DNA of 64,000 nucleotides from Casuarina equisetifolia (taxonomy: Eukaryota; Streptophyta; Magnoliopsida; Fagales; Casuarinaceae). The notes under the pieces were generated by a model that was given only the letters and a program-made list of their open reading frames with translations, ran no database searches and was not told the DNA's origin. The stretch spans positions 23,602,451 to 23,666,450 of the forward strand of contig CM052357.1 of the NCBI GenBank assembly GCA_028551475.1, written 5' to 3'. The first letter of the stretch is position 1; every line of letters begins with the position of its first letter. Positions 36,891 to 48,900 of this stretch are shown here, in pieces. The translations under genes and the position numbers were made by a program.

Positions 36891-38613
36891 TGGGAATGTT
36901 TACAGGTTCAGGAAGGGATCTGATGTACTATATAGGAACTTATTTATGTGTAAAAAGAAAGGAAAGAAAGGAAAGAAAGAAAGGAAAGAGAAGACGGGAG
37001 TGAAAAAAGAAGGCTGTGGGGGGCTGGTGTTTACCAGATTCTTGTAGGGGGTTGAAGTCATTACAGGGTGGGGAGTTTAGTTTTATTACCGTTTCACAGA
37101 TTGTCTTGGTTAAAGGTTATATTGTTTTGTGATGCACTATTGAATGTTTTATTATTTTGTAATACACTATTGAAGTTATTATGATATTCTGTAACAATCA
37201 TCTCTTTTCCATTATACAACGATTGTAGATTTGTTTTCATGCAGATTCTTCTTATGTATCTACTGTAATTTCGAAGGAAATCAAGTGGAAAAGCAAGTGC
37301 TGCCTTTTATTGGTGTTTTAAGTTATTGAGATGAGAGGCACGACCTAAGCTGTTGCATCCATCTGTGATGAATGGGATAAGGATTATTCATGCTGCGTTT
37401 TTGCATGTGATGCAAAGCCTTGGTTTCTTTGTTTGAGGTTTATGGATTAATAACTTTTGATGATCCTAAGTTGCACAATATAATGGAACAATTATGAACT
37501 GAGGGAATTATGGAGGTTGGCTACTGTCAATGCTAGTGTCCATTGTAAATATTCCTTAGATATATGTTCCTCTTCGTACAAATTAGTTTTAAGAGAAAAA
37601 AAAAATACACAATTAAGGTAAACAAGATCTTACTTTGTCAAGTACAAAATTTCTCGCCTGATACTACTCAAGAAGTTTATAATCTCATCTTACAATGGTT
37701 ATTAGCATGTATTGAAATGTATTACACGCTCCTTTCTTTTTTGTAAACAAGTTTTAAGAAGGAAATCAATTTAGACTAGTAAAACATTCAAATATAATTT
37801 TGACTTGACGCCTATTTTTCACCAGCAAACTTGGCTTAGAGACATTCTTCCCCTTGTGGCTTTGGGTGGTTATAGTTTGGTAGACTACTCCTTGATGTTA
37901 AAACTCAGACTCTTCATGATTGTGGGTAGTAGGTGTTGCAAAAAAATCTATGTCCAGAACAATAGTGGGGTTGATTGTTTATTCACAGCATTAGGTAGAA
38001 GTTGTAGAAGTTGGGAGAATAGTGCATTCTCTACCCAACCATTACATGGTCATTTGATGTGTTGCAACAAATTATTTGGTCTGACGAGACCAGTCAGATA
38101 AAAAGGTCAAAAAGTCACCAACACTTTTTCAGAGATCTTTTGCTCAAATGAGCTTTTTGTTTGTTTTGTCCTTTTAGTGTTGGCCAGACATCCTGTCGAT
38201 ATCTTTTGAAGTGGTCAATGAATGCGACAAGATCTCCACCTTTTACACTAGAAAGTTTTATATTGTTTGAAACCTCCTTTCAAAATAAAAAATATATCTA
38301 TTTCTTTACAAGTCAAATTTAACGAGGATATGAATTTTCTAACATAAAGTTCACGATTTAGATGAACAAAAACATGTAATAGTTCATGCTTTATGTGTAG
38401 GGCTTTTCCCTTGATCTTATTCGCAAAACTTGAAATTTTCTTCACAATAGTTGCAAGGCAATATTAGAATATCCAATATTACTTATCATATATTGTAAAC
38501 TTCTTTTCAAAATATGTCCACTTCCTAGCAAGCCAGCTTTGAAAATGAAATAAACGTTTTCATACATATTGTGATCTTGTATTTCTTCAAATTTTTCGAT
38601 CTAGTTTGTCTTC

Positions 38614-38785
38614 CAGAACACAACTGGGAATAACAAAGACACCACAGGGTCCCAAAGTAGCTCAAATGTCTTAAAATCATTATATTCAGACCAGAACACA
38701 CTGGGAAGAACAAAGAAACCACCTAACGCTTTAACAATGCAGCAGGGTCCCAAAGTAGCTCAAGTGTCTTAAAATCATCATACTG
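38614..38785 (+). repeat. Tandem duplication with inserted segment
   Basis: CCAGAACACA, then ACTGGGAA, GAACAAAGA and ACCAC, then CAGGGTCCCAAAGTAGCTCA and TGTCTTAAAATCAT, occur twice, starting near 38614 and 38691. The second unit has about 20 extra bases before the GGGTCCC part. Confidence 0.7.
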
Positions 38786-38804
38786 ATCTGGTAGTAGGCC
38801 ACCA

Positions 38805-39055
38805 TATCAACAGCATTTCTGTCCCACCACAGTTGCAGTAAAATTTTGAAAAGGAATAACTACATGCTTGCAAGGCAAATCCGGTCAAGAAGTTGTCTTC
38901 ATGTATTCATTACCTACCATGCACAGTATCGACAGTGTCTCTGCTCCACCGCAGTAGGCGGTAAAAATTTGAAAAGGAATGAACTGCATGTTTACAAGGA
39001 CATAGCCGGCCAACAGGTTGTCCTGAATCATTTCATTGCCTACCTTCTAAATTGT
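38805..39055 (+). repeat. Tandem duplication, period about 120 bp
   Basis: Two diverged copies share CCACCGCAGT or its variant, TTTGAAAAGGAAT, TGCATG or a close form, then TTGTC and TCATTACCTACC or TCATTGCCTACC. This directly follows the preceding duplication, so the region has duplicated more than once. There is no coding sign. Confidence 0.6.
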
Positions 39056-40547
39056 GCAGACATGGTGAACCATAAAAAGTGCTTACCTGCTGAAACAGTC
39101 ATCATTCAAGAGTGGAAAGTTCTAGAACAAAAGAAGTGTTCTTTAGCTGGGAGCCGGAATTGATGCAGAAAGATGGAAGAGAAAAGATGATCTACGATAA
39201 GAAGTAGACTCCATAGTTCCAAGATTAGCAACAAAATTTTCAACTAAGCGCTCAATTTGTGCTCAGGCAATGCGCTTAAAATTCAATGTGTTTGCAGAAG
39301 TGAATTTTTCAAAATAATTACACAAGCAATACAGAAGTTATTCTCTTTATTGTATAACATATGAATAAAACACATGCATGGTACAAGTTCTTTAAAATAA
39401 GGACAAGATGAAAGTGATTCCGTGGAACTGCTAAATCTTTGACATGGTCGTTTGATGAATTGCTTCTGTGCACTCTTATTGAATCCGATCTATAACATAA
39501 TGCCAATTTGGGTCCGAAATAAGAAAAGAGGTTTCCGTCGCCATATAAATAACTTGTAATTTCCACTTACGGTAAGAAATTAGAACACCTAATGCAGAAA
39601 GCAACCCCCGTGCTACTGCTTCGATATTCTTTTGCCTTATTTCTACCAAGCTGATGGGAACCACATTAACACTCCGCATCATACATAACATTTCCCACAT
39701 TCTGTTCTTGAATTACAGCCATCATAACCAGGAACCTGAAGCTTTCCCAATTTTCTTAAGCTGCGATAAATTGCCCTGTGCTAAGTAATCAAATGCATGC
39801 GGAATTATTGAAATACAAGAAGATAATCACAAAGGTATCATGAACCATCAAAGAGGTTATGATGAAGCACCACTTACCATCTGAATTGAGAAAACATCAT
39901 CAGCCGGCCCAAGCGTGATCAGATAATGATATAGCCCTCATCAAGGAACAGAAAATTCAAAAACCACCCGATTTTCCAGTTCCCTTTATGTATCCCTCAT
40001 TTTAGCTATCCTCAAACTCCATTTAACTTAAACTTCGGTAAAGCTTTTAGTTAACAAAATTTCTCTGACTCCTTTGTAACCTCAAAACCAAATTTGACAT
40101 CAGTGACCTGCTGAAGTGGGAAAACTTCATGAGTCATTCCAGTAGTGATCATGTGATTAAATAACCATCATACATTAGTAGACTCTACCTTCTTTCCTCT
40201 TCCATTTATGAATCTCAATAAAAAGAAATCAGCAATCCATGCTTAGAATCACTGAAAACATTCTTGGGGAAAAAAAAGTGCATTTGTTAACAAGAACAAC
40301 ATAGGCATCAGAATTAAGTTCCTGCTTGCGTCCTATATCGTGTGAGTGTCATCTTTCTTTCAGTCACTAAGCATGGTACCTACAAGCCATAGTCTTGCCA
40401 TTAAGCATCGGTTCATTACTATGAACAGACACTTTAGTTATACAATGGCCGCAGCAGCATAGCTACATTTTGTGCACCCATCAATAGCAAATCTCATAAT
40501 TTACTAGGCTTTTTACCTTTAGCTTCAGTCTCAACAGGTCTAACAAC

Positions 40548-43025
40548 TTATTTTATTTGGGGGTTATATCCTGCCCTTTTCATCTCTATAGTTAGATTTT
40601 CTATTGCAACATATATTTCCTTTGACTGACATTGTGATCGATCACCTGCAATAAATACATGGATTTTATTTTCAACTTCAATCCAACTGCACCCAGGCTG
40701 CTTTTTGAGTCCCATATCTTTGATTTCTGATCTAACTCTAGTAACTTCATTCTGTTTTCCAAAACCTTCATATATGTTAGAAAGGAGGACACGGTAACCA
40801 ATGCTGGTAGAATCAAGATTGAAAATGTGGTTAGCCACAAGTTCCGCCAGCTTTTCACAACTGTGAGTTTTGCATGATGCAAGCAATGAACCCCATATGC
40901 GATCGTCTGGGTCCCATGGCATAGCCACAATCAGATCATATGCTTGCTGTAGATGGCCAGCTCGACCCAGAAGATCAACCATGCAAGTATAGTGTTCAAG
41001 TTGAGGTTCAAGTTTGTGATCTTCAGGCATGCTTTTGAAGTATTTCCATCCCATATCAGCCCTCCCTGCATGGCTACATGCAGAAAGAAGAGCTATAAAA
41101 GTTGCATTGTCAGGCTTCATGCCTGTTCCTATCATTTTTTCAAATAAAATGAACAGTTCATCTGTATAGCCATGCATACCAAGCCCAAGAATAATTGAAT
41201 TCCATGATACTTCATTTCTTTCAAGCATCTCCTCAAATATATTTCTTGCGCTAAATATGTCCCCACACTTTGAGTAGGCCGCTATTAGAGAATTGCTCAC
41301 AAGAACATTAGACACAAGTCCTTGCCGTAATAGGTAACAGTGCACCTCTTTACAAAGGGTCATGACAGACAAATGAGCACAGACAGAGAGAATATAAGAA
41401 GCAGTCACACTGTTGGGTGCAACCAGTTCAGATTGCATTTCGTGAAAAGCATTCAAAGCTTCATTCGCCTGCTCATTTTGGGCATAACCAGATAATAAAG
41501 AATTCCATGAAACAACATCCCTCACTGGCAATCTCTGGAAAACCTTTTGAGCAGCTTCCATATCTCGGCATTTTGCATACAAATCAACAAGGGCACCACC
41601 AATAAAATTATCATCACTAAACCCAGTTTTTATTGCCAAACCATGGACTTCCATGCCTCGTGACTTGAGAGTCATTGATGAACATGCTCGCAGCACAGCC
41701 AGAAGTATGACTGAATCAGCGAAGGCAGGCTTTGATATGAAGGTATAGAACAATTCCAACGCCTCAGCAGGATAACCACTCTGAGCACAATTTGCTATTA
41801 TTGCACCCCACATGACCAAGTTATGATTATCAGACCTTCTGAAGAGTTTCAAACCAGTTTCAGGCTCACCACATTTGAAGTACATGTCTATAAGAGCTGT
41901 TTCAACTCTGACATTGTTATCCAGTCCACAGCTGACAATGAACCCATGGGTTTGTTTCCCTACTCCTATGTTTGACAACTGGGAGCACAAAACTAAAACA
42001 GGCACTAAAGTAGAAGAATCTGGCGTAATTCCCCAATCCAACATCCCAAGGAAACAATCCAATCCCAGCGTCAAAAACCCGTTAGAGATATAGCCCAAAA
42101 TCATTACATTCCATATTACCGTATTTCTTCTGTTCGACTCCTTATCAAGAATTCCCTTGAAAATATTTTCTGCGGTCCTGATATCCCCACACTTCATGTA
42201 CATGTCAATCAATCCACTGATCAAAAACTCATCAACACTCAATCCACTTTTCACAACAAACCCATGAATCTCTCGCCCGTGAAGCAAAAACTCGATCGAA
42301 GAACATGCAGAGAGAGCGGAGAGGCAACCTACCCGGTTTGGGTATACACCACGCTCCTTAATCATCCTGCTAAAAGTTAACAATGAACCCATGTAATCCC
42401 CCAATTGGCAAAACCCAGATATCATGGCATTCCACGTAACCGAGTCCTTCTCGCACATTTTCTCAAACATTTGGACTGCATCTTGGACCGCACCACAGTT
42501 CCAGTAAGCACTCAAAAGCGAATTTGTAACATAAACATCATCTAAAACACCTAACTTCAACACATGCCCGTGAACTTGTTTAACCATGCCTACATCAGAA
42601 AGCCCACCGAACGCCTTAATCAAAAACGGAAAGAATCTAAATTGCTCAGCTGGGAAACCACATTCAATCATCCTAAGATAAACCCTTATTGCATTTTCAA
42701 ATAGACCTTCATCTACATACACCCTAATCAACTTGTTATCCGATGAAACACTATCGAAAGGCTTATTATCCAAACACTCGGATGTAACATCTGATTTCTG
42801 AGATGGGTTTCTTTGGAACCGTATCGAAGTGCTACAATTCCGAAAATTGGAGGCGTAACACACGGAAGAAGCTCTTGCCCCATTACGAACACGACCGGTA
42901 GAGCAGTGCGACACCGTAGAAAGTCTATGCAGGTGGTTTTGGTCCGTAAAACGATAACTAGATGAGGCTACTGGTCCCACTGCCATCCTCGCCGAGCTCC
43001 TCTTTGAGTTGTACAATATTTTCAT
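40548..43025 (-). CDS. PLS-class pentatricopeptide repeat protein (E type)
   Basis: A single uninterrupted frame of 825 codons, intronless like most plant PPR genes. From about residue 90 it is a series of P, L and S type PPR motifs, for example VTWNAMISGFCQLGD, NTVIWNVMILGYISNG and VSWNSLLSGYAQNEQ, then the E and E+ like tail (GCSWIEVENKIHVFIAGD) ending without a DYW deaminase domain. Such proteins bind organelle RNA and specify C-to-U editing sites or aid splicing; the partner deaminase would come from another protein. The N-terminus is Ser/Arg-rich, fitting an organelle targeting signal. The first Met lies in retrotransposon-like sequence, and Met14 (about 42984-42986) may be the older start. 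The target RNA is unknown. A GGCCCA motif lies 10-15 bases before the first ATG. Confidence 0.92.
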   Translation of the reverse strand: MKILYNSKRSSARMAVGPVASSSYRFTDQNHLHRLSTVSHCSTGRVRNGARASSVCYASNFRNCSTSIRFQRNPSQKSDVTSECLDNKPFDSVSSDNKLIRVYVDEGLFENAIRVYLRMIECGFPAEQFRFFPFLIKAFGGLSDVGMVKQVHGHVLKLGVLDDVYVTNSLLSAYWNCGAVQDAVQMFEKMCEKDSVTWNAMISGFCQLGDYMGSLLTFSRMIKERGVYPNRVGCLSALSACSSIEFLLHGREIHGFVVKSGLSVDEFLISGLIDMYMKCGDIRTAENIFKGILDKESNRRNTVIWNVMILGYISNGFLTLGLDCFLGMLDWGITPDSSTLVPVLVLCSQLSNIGVGKQTHGFIVSCGLDNNVRVETALIDMYFKCGEPETGLKLFRRSDNHNLVMWGAIIANCAQSGYPAEALELFYTFISKPAFADSVILLAVLRACSSMTLKSRGMEVHGLAIKTGFSDDNFIGGALVDLYAKCRDMEAAQKVFQRLPVRDVVSWNSLLSGYAQNEQANEALNAFHEMQSELVAPNSVTASYILSVCAHLSVMTLCKEVHCYLLRQGLVSNVLVSNSLIAAYSKCGDIFSARNIFEEMLERNEVSWNSIILGLGMHGYTDELFILFEKMIGTGMKPDNATFIALLSACSHAGRADMGWKYFKSMPEDHKLEPQLEHYTCMVDLLGRAGHLQQAYDLIVAMPWDPDDRIWGSLLASCKTHSCEKLAELVANHIFNLDSTSIGYRVLLSNIYEGFGKQNEVTRVRSEIKDMGLKKQPGCSWIEVENKIHVFIAGDRSQCQSKEIYVAIENLTIEMKRAGYNPQIK

Positions 43026-43172
43026 ACTTTATCAGGCCCACGTTCTTTATCTGACCCAATCAGATCGGGTCATGTCAAACTCATATCTTTTGTTTTTAGT
43101 CTTCTATGAAATTTTCAAAATAATCTATGGTAAATCATGCATAGATGATTTTGGTTTCCTTTATGCCGTCAG
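43003..43172 (+). mobile_element. Probable 5' LTR of copia element A
   Basis: This segment matches 50205-50411 in the same orientation. Shared parts include AATATTTTCAT, AGGCCCAC, GTGTCAAACTCG-like, TTTTTAGTCTTCT, GGTAAATCATGC and TAGAT, then TTTCTTTAT. The distal copy starts just after a copia polypurine tract, so the pair are best read as LTRs. The segment overlaps the first codons of the PPR gene on the other strand. No primer-binding site follows it, so the adjacent internal DNA has been lost or replaced. Confidence 0.6.
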
Positions 43173-44500
43173 AACTTTTTTTTTTTTCCTTTGAATTTGT
43201 TAAATCAAGAAGACTTCGCAAGACTGTAAAAAATCTACTGTTCGGTGAAATTTATATGCAAGTGAACATGTCGAACAAGTAATATAATGATAAAAAAAGT
43301 ATCGTCTCACGAAGATTGGTAAATACTAAACTAATTAAGTACTAATGATGAATTAATCCTAAAATTTATCTAGCAAACCAAATTGATAGATGATAAATTA
43401 ACTAACTAAGTCTAAGAAAACTAAATGCAAGAAATATGTTAGAGCATCCGATTTTACTATAATTACTAAGTATTAATATTGATTATTTATGTTTGCAAGA
43501 AAGACAATATCTATGTGATGGCGGAACTTCCTAATTTATTTACTATCCTATGTCTAGGTATAGCAAACCTACTTAGTTCATTAATTCACTATATCTCTAT
43601 ATGTGAATTGAAACAAACCAAATGCATTAGGATCTATGAACATTCCCAGTTTACACCGAAAGCCACACAAATAATATGATATATGCCTATCCATATTTAA
43701 TCTATGGTTGCATATTACAAGAAGCAACTGCATGCTATTTCCTGTCGGTCTCTAACATGCAAATCAAGTCATCTAAGTGGTAGCTAATCACCTAAAAGCA
43801 TTAAACTCCGTAATATGTAACTTCACATAAATAAAATATCTTGCAAAACATAATAATCATAAGATTCATACCATCATAATTAGGTTACATCGTAGCTCTA
43901 ACAAAGATAAACTAAAACATAAAGAAATAATGAGGAAGAATGGTAATAAGAAATAAAGAAGGCATCTTGAATCCAAGAACAAGAAGTCTGTCACCCTTTT
44001 TGTCTTCTCTTCAAGAAAACCTTGAATTCTTGGCTTCTTTCTTGAGTTGTGCTCAATTTCCTCCTCTTCCCTTCTTTTGCCTCTTCTCTTCTCTTAAATA
44101 GGGTTTAGGTTTAGACCTATCTCCTATCCTAGTAGAATTGGGTTTTAGAGACCTAAAACAATTGAGTTTTGAACTCTTAAATTAATTGAGACTTGAATTC
44201 CTAACATGAATGGGTTTTCTATTTATTTAGAAAACCCAACAACAATAGAAAATCTAATAACAATCATCCAAAGCCCAAGCCCATCTTGACTCTCTTAATC
44301 TTGATATTACAATTTTGCCACACAATAAGCATTAGGTTCTTCATGTTCATCCCTTTTCTCCTTACCTTCTTGTGCTACAAAAACAAGACAAATTCAAATA
44401 AATAAGAGGAGTTCAAATATTTTCTCATAAGCATTGTATTATTTATTACCTAAAAAATAGGTAAAATAACTCTATAAAAATAGAGTTATCATCTACATAC
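43173..44500. other. Unidentified AT-rich insertion-like segment
   Basis: A non-coding stretch between the proximal LTR and the nested copia fragment. In minus orientation it contains a pyrimidine/purine-rich leader-like part (about 43980-44120) and a motif near 43295-43320 (ATCGTCTCACGAAGATTGG) resembling sequence I associate with plant LTR retrotransposons, but I cannot name the element. No reading frame of note. Confidence 0.35.
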
Positions 44501-45822
44501 TTCATTGCACTTGTTTCTCGTAGGATTTTAATTCCAAAAAAATATTTCAACTCTTCTAAATCCCTAATATGAAAAGTGGAGTATAAATAAGACTATAAAA
44601 CATTGATCCCTTTTACATCGTCTCTAATGATTAAGATACTAATCATGCTAAATCTTAGTAAAGAACGAATAATCATATAATGACTACCTATGGCTAATGG
44701 ATACTAAGGCTTTCATGAATTTTTCATTCCATTGCCATGAGATTTACTTTAATCCATTAAATGATTTCCTCATCTTGCATATTTTAGTCCTTCCATCAAA
44801 TGCAAGTAGTGGTTGTCCAAGCCCTTCAAAAACTGGTAGAATTTATCATTTCTTAATAGAGCTTCCAACATCATTGGAATTAATGGAAATAGGAATCAAT
44901 GAAGCCTCTTACTTGCTTCGTGTTGCTTAACTCATTCAATAGATCATATATTCGAGTTGGCTCCACTTGACTATACCAAGAACATAATTTATACCAAAGA
45001 TCTGTGACATTAATAATTTGAATCCAACCTTTACAGAGTTAAGAAGAAAGATAATTGAAAATCTAAGACAAGCAAATGGCATTGTATCACTCCTAAATCA
45101 GCAAGCAAGGAGAATCTTTGGTAGGTGCAAGTATTTACCATCCACAAATACTAGTATGTTCTTGGATAGAAGAGTTAATTTTGTGGCTTTTCTTCAGATG
45201 GTATCATTATTGGTGCCATTAAGTTAAAATTTGATTAAAGGAACATTATTTATGTCACCTTCTGATAGACAAAATGAATCATTAGGGTCTATAATGATTG
45301 AAATAAAGGAGGTAAAGCTCTCAATCCATTGACTCAACTTAGAAGTCTGACTTGTGACCTAAAATGTTTTATCCATTTAATGGCATCCTTTTTATTTGGG
45401 ATAATACATAAGCAACAAATAGAGTAAAGGTAATAGTTATCTAGGATTTAACTCCCTGATACCATGTAAAGTTTCCAATCTAGTAGAACATTATGCAAAT
45501 CAGTGTGATTACATTAAATGGATAAAACGTTCTTACAAGAGATAATAAAAACCTAAAAACAATAGTTACAAAATTGTATACAACTTTGCTTACTATTCTA
45601 CACAAAACAATGGGAAAATGTTACTACTAAAGATACCAAAGACATCAAAATATGCTTCTATTACTAACAAACTAGCCATTAATTATATGGCCATTGGCAG
45701 GAAGTAATGTGAATCATGTTACCCTCCCCATGAGCTATTCGATGCGATGAGTTGTTTGATTTTTTGAAGCTTTAAGAATTATGCTAGCTCCGATAGTCCT
45801 TAACACATCCCAACATTGCAAA
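44500..45822 (-). mobile_element. Nested copia fragment B, minus strand
   Basis: Read on the minus strand, a probable LTR (45822 down to 45465) starts TGTTGGGATGTG and ends in ACA. TGGTATCAGGGAG follows at once (45464-45452), a near match to the initiator tRNA-Met primer-binding site of plant copia elements. Next is a gag scrap (about 45245-45128) with LNGTNNDTI and FVDGKYLHLP, broken by stops. Then, after a deletion, comes reverse transcriptase: FNGLK at about 44750, and IRDLEELKYFFGIKI at about 44590-44525. Protease, integrase and most of the polymerase are missing. It is inserted opposite to copia A. Confidence 0.7.
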
Positions 45823-45984
45823 GGCCATCTCCTTTTACAACTTAACCCATGAAGTATGCATAATACTTCAGAGATACACTACAAGCTTACTAGAACATAA
45901 TGAGACAAATTGAGCTGTAAATCACCTAGACCAAATAGCAATAAAAAGAGCTAGTTGCAAAATACTTCACCAAACTCTTAACCT

Positions 45985-48900
45985 TTGGTTAGAGCTTCAA
46001 AATGCCTCCCCATCATGATGTGCAAGTGCGCTAAGTGTTGCTATGACATCAATGCTCAATTGATTGTTAAACACAATACTTGGAAGGTGATGCACTTCCT
46101 ACTTGGATGGCTACCTATCTATGTGATGGTTTATTCCGATATCACCTTTAGATCATCAGTTCCCTTGGACAAAGTTTGTTTAATGGTTTGCTACAAAGAG
46201 CACTAAAGAATGTTGTAAGATCATAGTGTCCAATGTCTTGATGGCATTGCTTTCATCAATTGGTTATTTGCTTGTGGTGCTACATCATTTAATAATGTCA
46301 AAAGAAGAAAACGATCAAGGGGGTAAGTTTGGCTCTCAAGGGAGTGGGTTAAACTTTAACCTATCCAACCTATCCAAGTAGTTAGTATTAGGACCAACCA
46401 TGGTAGATGAAGGCCTTTATGTGACCATTGCAAAATGCGAAGTTACTTTTTTTTTTTTTAAATAAAAAGGGTACCAATTAGTGTGCTTTCCTAACATGCT
46501 CAAGAATTAGAAGAAGGAACTTGGTGGAGTTGCTAATGTTGTCAATTCCCCATTTGTTATTTATAATGTGCCACTTGAGACCAATATAAATGTGGCATAG
46601 ATGGCCATCACTCCTAGGCTCACTTTCACACTTAAGCAATTTTATTAGGTTATGTAGTTCTTAAGTCATCTTGGGCTTATAAAACCCATGGCTAATTTTG
46701 TAAGTGTGTCACAATCTCATAACAAAAGAATGAAAAAAAGGAATCCACTTTGTAAAATCTATTTTTAGCTAATAATTACTTCTTAATATAAGAGATAATG
46801 ATTACTTTACTTTTGATCACACAAGCAAGGGAAACTTTAGGTTATATATGTATAGTCCTGTTTTGGTCAAACAACTAAATGGTAATTTAATAGTAGTTCA
46901 CCTATGTTGGGATAGTTCATTTTTCTTTTTTCATCATACTTTATAATATCCATAATGTCCTAGATTTTAAATGGCATCTTTTGTTAGTACCCAAATTTTC
47001 ATTGGTAGTTTTTGTTGGACTTTGTTTAATCTATAATTATCACCTTTTTTAAGACCTTTTGATTGGAAGAATCCTAGGCATGGACAGAGTTAAGCATTGC
47101 CTTCACCCTTTAATGTTGTTGACAGATTTTCCATGAAAGAGAGTTATATAATTATTTTATGAAATCTTTCAATGCAATGCTCTTAAGAGAGCACATTGTT
47201 ATTTTGGTTATTCTTCATATTATGAGTCTTTAGGTTAATTTTTTTGTCCTATTTTCCTTTTAGCAGAATAAACACACCATATACGAGTACCATATTTAAG
47301 CTCATTTTTGTAGACATATAGGGTCTTCATTGAACACCCAATCATGATTGAGTTAGACATCTTTTAACTATAGTTGATGACTTTTCATGTGATACTTGAG
47401 TGTGCCTTGTACAATATAAGAACTAGGCTCTTAATTTTATGTAATCTTACATTGTCATGATGGATGCTCAATTTTGCATGTGCATTTAAAGAATTCATTT
47501 TGACATGGTTGCACATCATTCTCTTAACTTCATGACATCTATTATTATACTTCTTATGCTTAGATGCTTAAGCAAAACAAGGTGGTAGAATGCAAGCATT
47601 AGCAAAATTCTTGATGTGGCATGAGTCCTTCATTATCATGCTCACATTTTAAATTATTATTGGGGTAAATGCATCCTTACAACCACTCATATCACAAATT
47701 GACCCTCTATTTGAGTTATTAATGGTAAAATACCATTTAATATTCTTTTTGGGAAGCCACCTTCTTTGTTACATTTATAAGTTTTTGGTTGTTTATGCTA
47801 TGTCATCATGGTCCTTTGTAGTGACAAGATTCCACCATTGGTTATTCTTTATATTTTCATGAGATATTCTTCCATTTAGAAAGGTTATAGAGTCTTCAAT
47901 CTAATTATATATACTTTTTCTGTCACACACGATGTAGTCTTATATTATTATTATTATTATTATTATTTTATTTTATTTTATTTTATTTTTTTGCTTAGCT
48001 ACACTCTTCCCCTTTAGTTTTCTTAGTCATTCCTAGATTTGCTAATTAGTCTTCCTCTGCTATATAGTCTAACCTCTTCAAACCTACTTTATATAATTCT
48101 TCTAAAGGGAACACTTATATTGCTTTAGTTAAGCTAATACCATCAATTATCTTCCTTTTCGAGACCCACTTGCCTAATCATATTTGTTACCATTTTCTAT
48201 TCCACTTCCCATGAATTCTTTTATTATGAATTCATCTTGAGATTTACTTCTAGTATATCCACCCATTGTGGATCCATCTTAGATGGCTTCTTCACCCATT
48301 TTGTTCTCATAACCACCAATCCAATGGGTAGCATATGTTCCCCAACCTTTTATTGGGAGTATCATTCCAATTTTCTTAGATGTCCTAAAGGACCTTAGTA
48401 GGAGTAAGCATTATCATTTTCCCATTATGCATACTACTTCACAACGTCCATCATCCACAAATTTCACACCTTGATGTTGTGATATACAACATCATATCTC
48501 AAACTTTGTCTTACTTGATCAATGGTTTGACTTTTACCAAGACTTTATTGCCTCCATTTTTTCTATTGGAAAGTCATTTGGTTACTATAAGTCACTTTGT
48601 TACCTTAGATGGGTTAAAGTTTTTACCAATTAGATTTGTGCATCAAAGGCTAGTCAAATATAAGTGTTGGTTGATCTTTCCTTTAAGTGTAAGCCCATTT
48701 GTTGTTGATAATTTTACAAGGTGTAATATTACAATGATGGGATAGTGGAGATGTTCTCCCCTATGGTGAAAATGGTTAATATCATATATGCCATTATTTT
48801 GGCATTCATGTTTTGTTGGTTACTTCATCAAATGGACATTCATAATTTTTTTCACATGAAAACTGTCATCAGGAACTATATATGTCATTACCTTTAGGGA

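Larger units (their letters stand above)
36891..40547. other. Spacer between KLCR and PPR genes
   Basis: The two genes point toward each other, so this holds both 3' ends. The first 250-350 bases are likely the KLCR 3' untranslated region, with an A/G-rich stretch at 36955-37000. Two tandem duplications occur at 38.6-39.05 kb. A minus-strand open frame at 39476-39700 shows no family motif. Confidence 0.5.

Noticed and set aside
45365..45535. 19-base inverted match (TTTTATCCATTTAATG) suggesting a hairpin RNA
   Set aside because: The arms straddle the LTR/primer-site boundary of copia B and are about 150 bases apart; they are too short and the loop too long to argue for a structured RNA.
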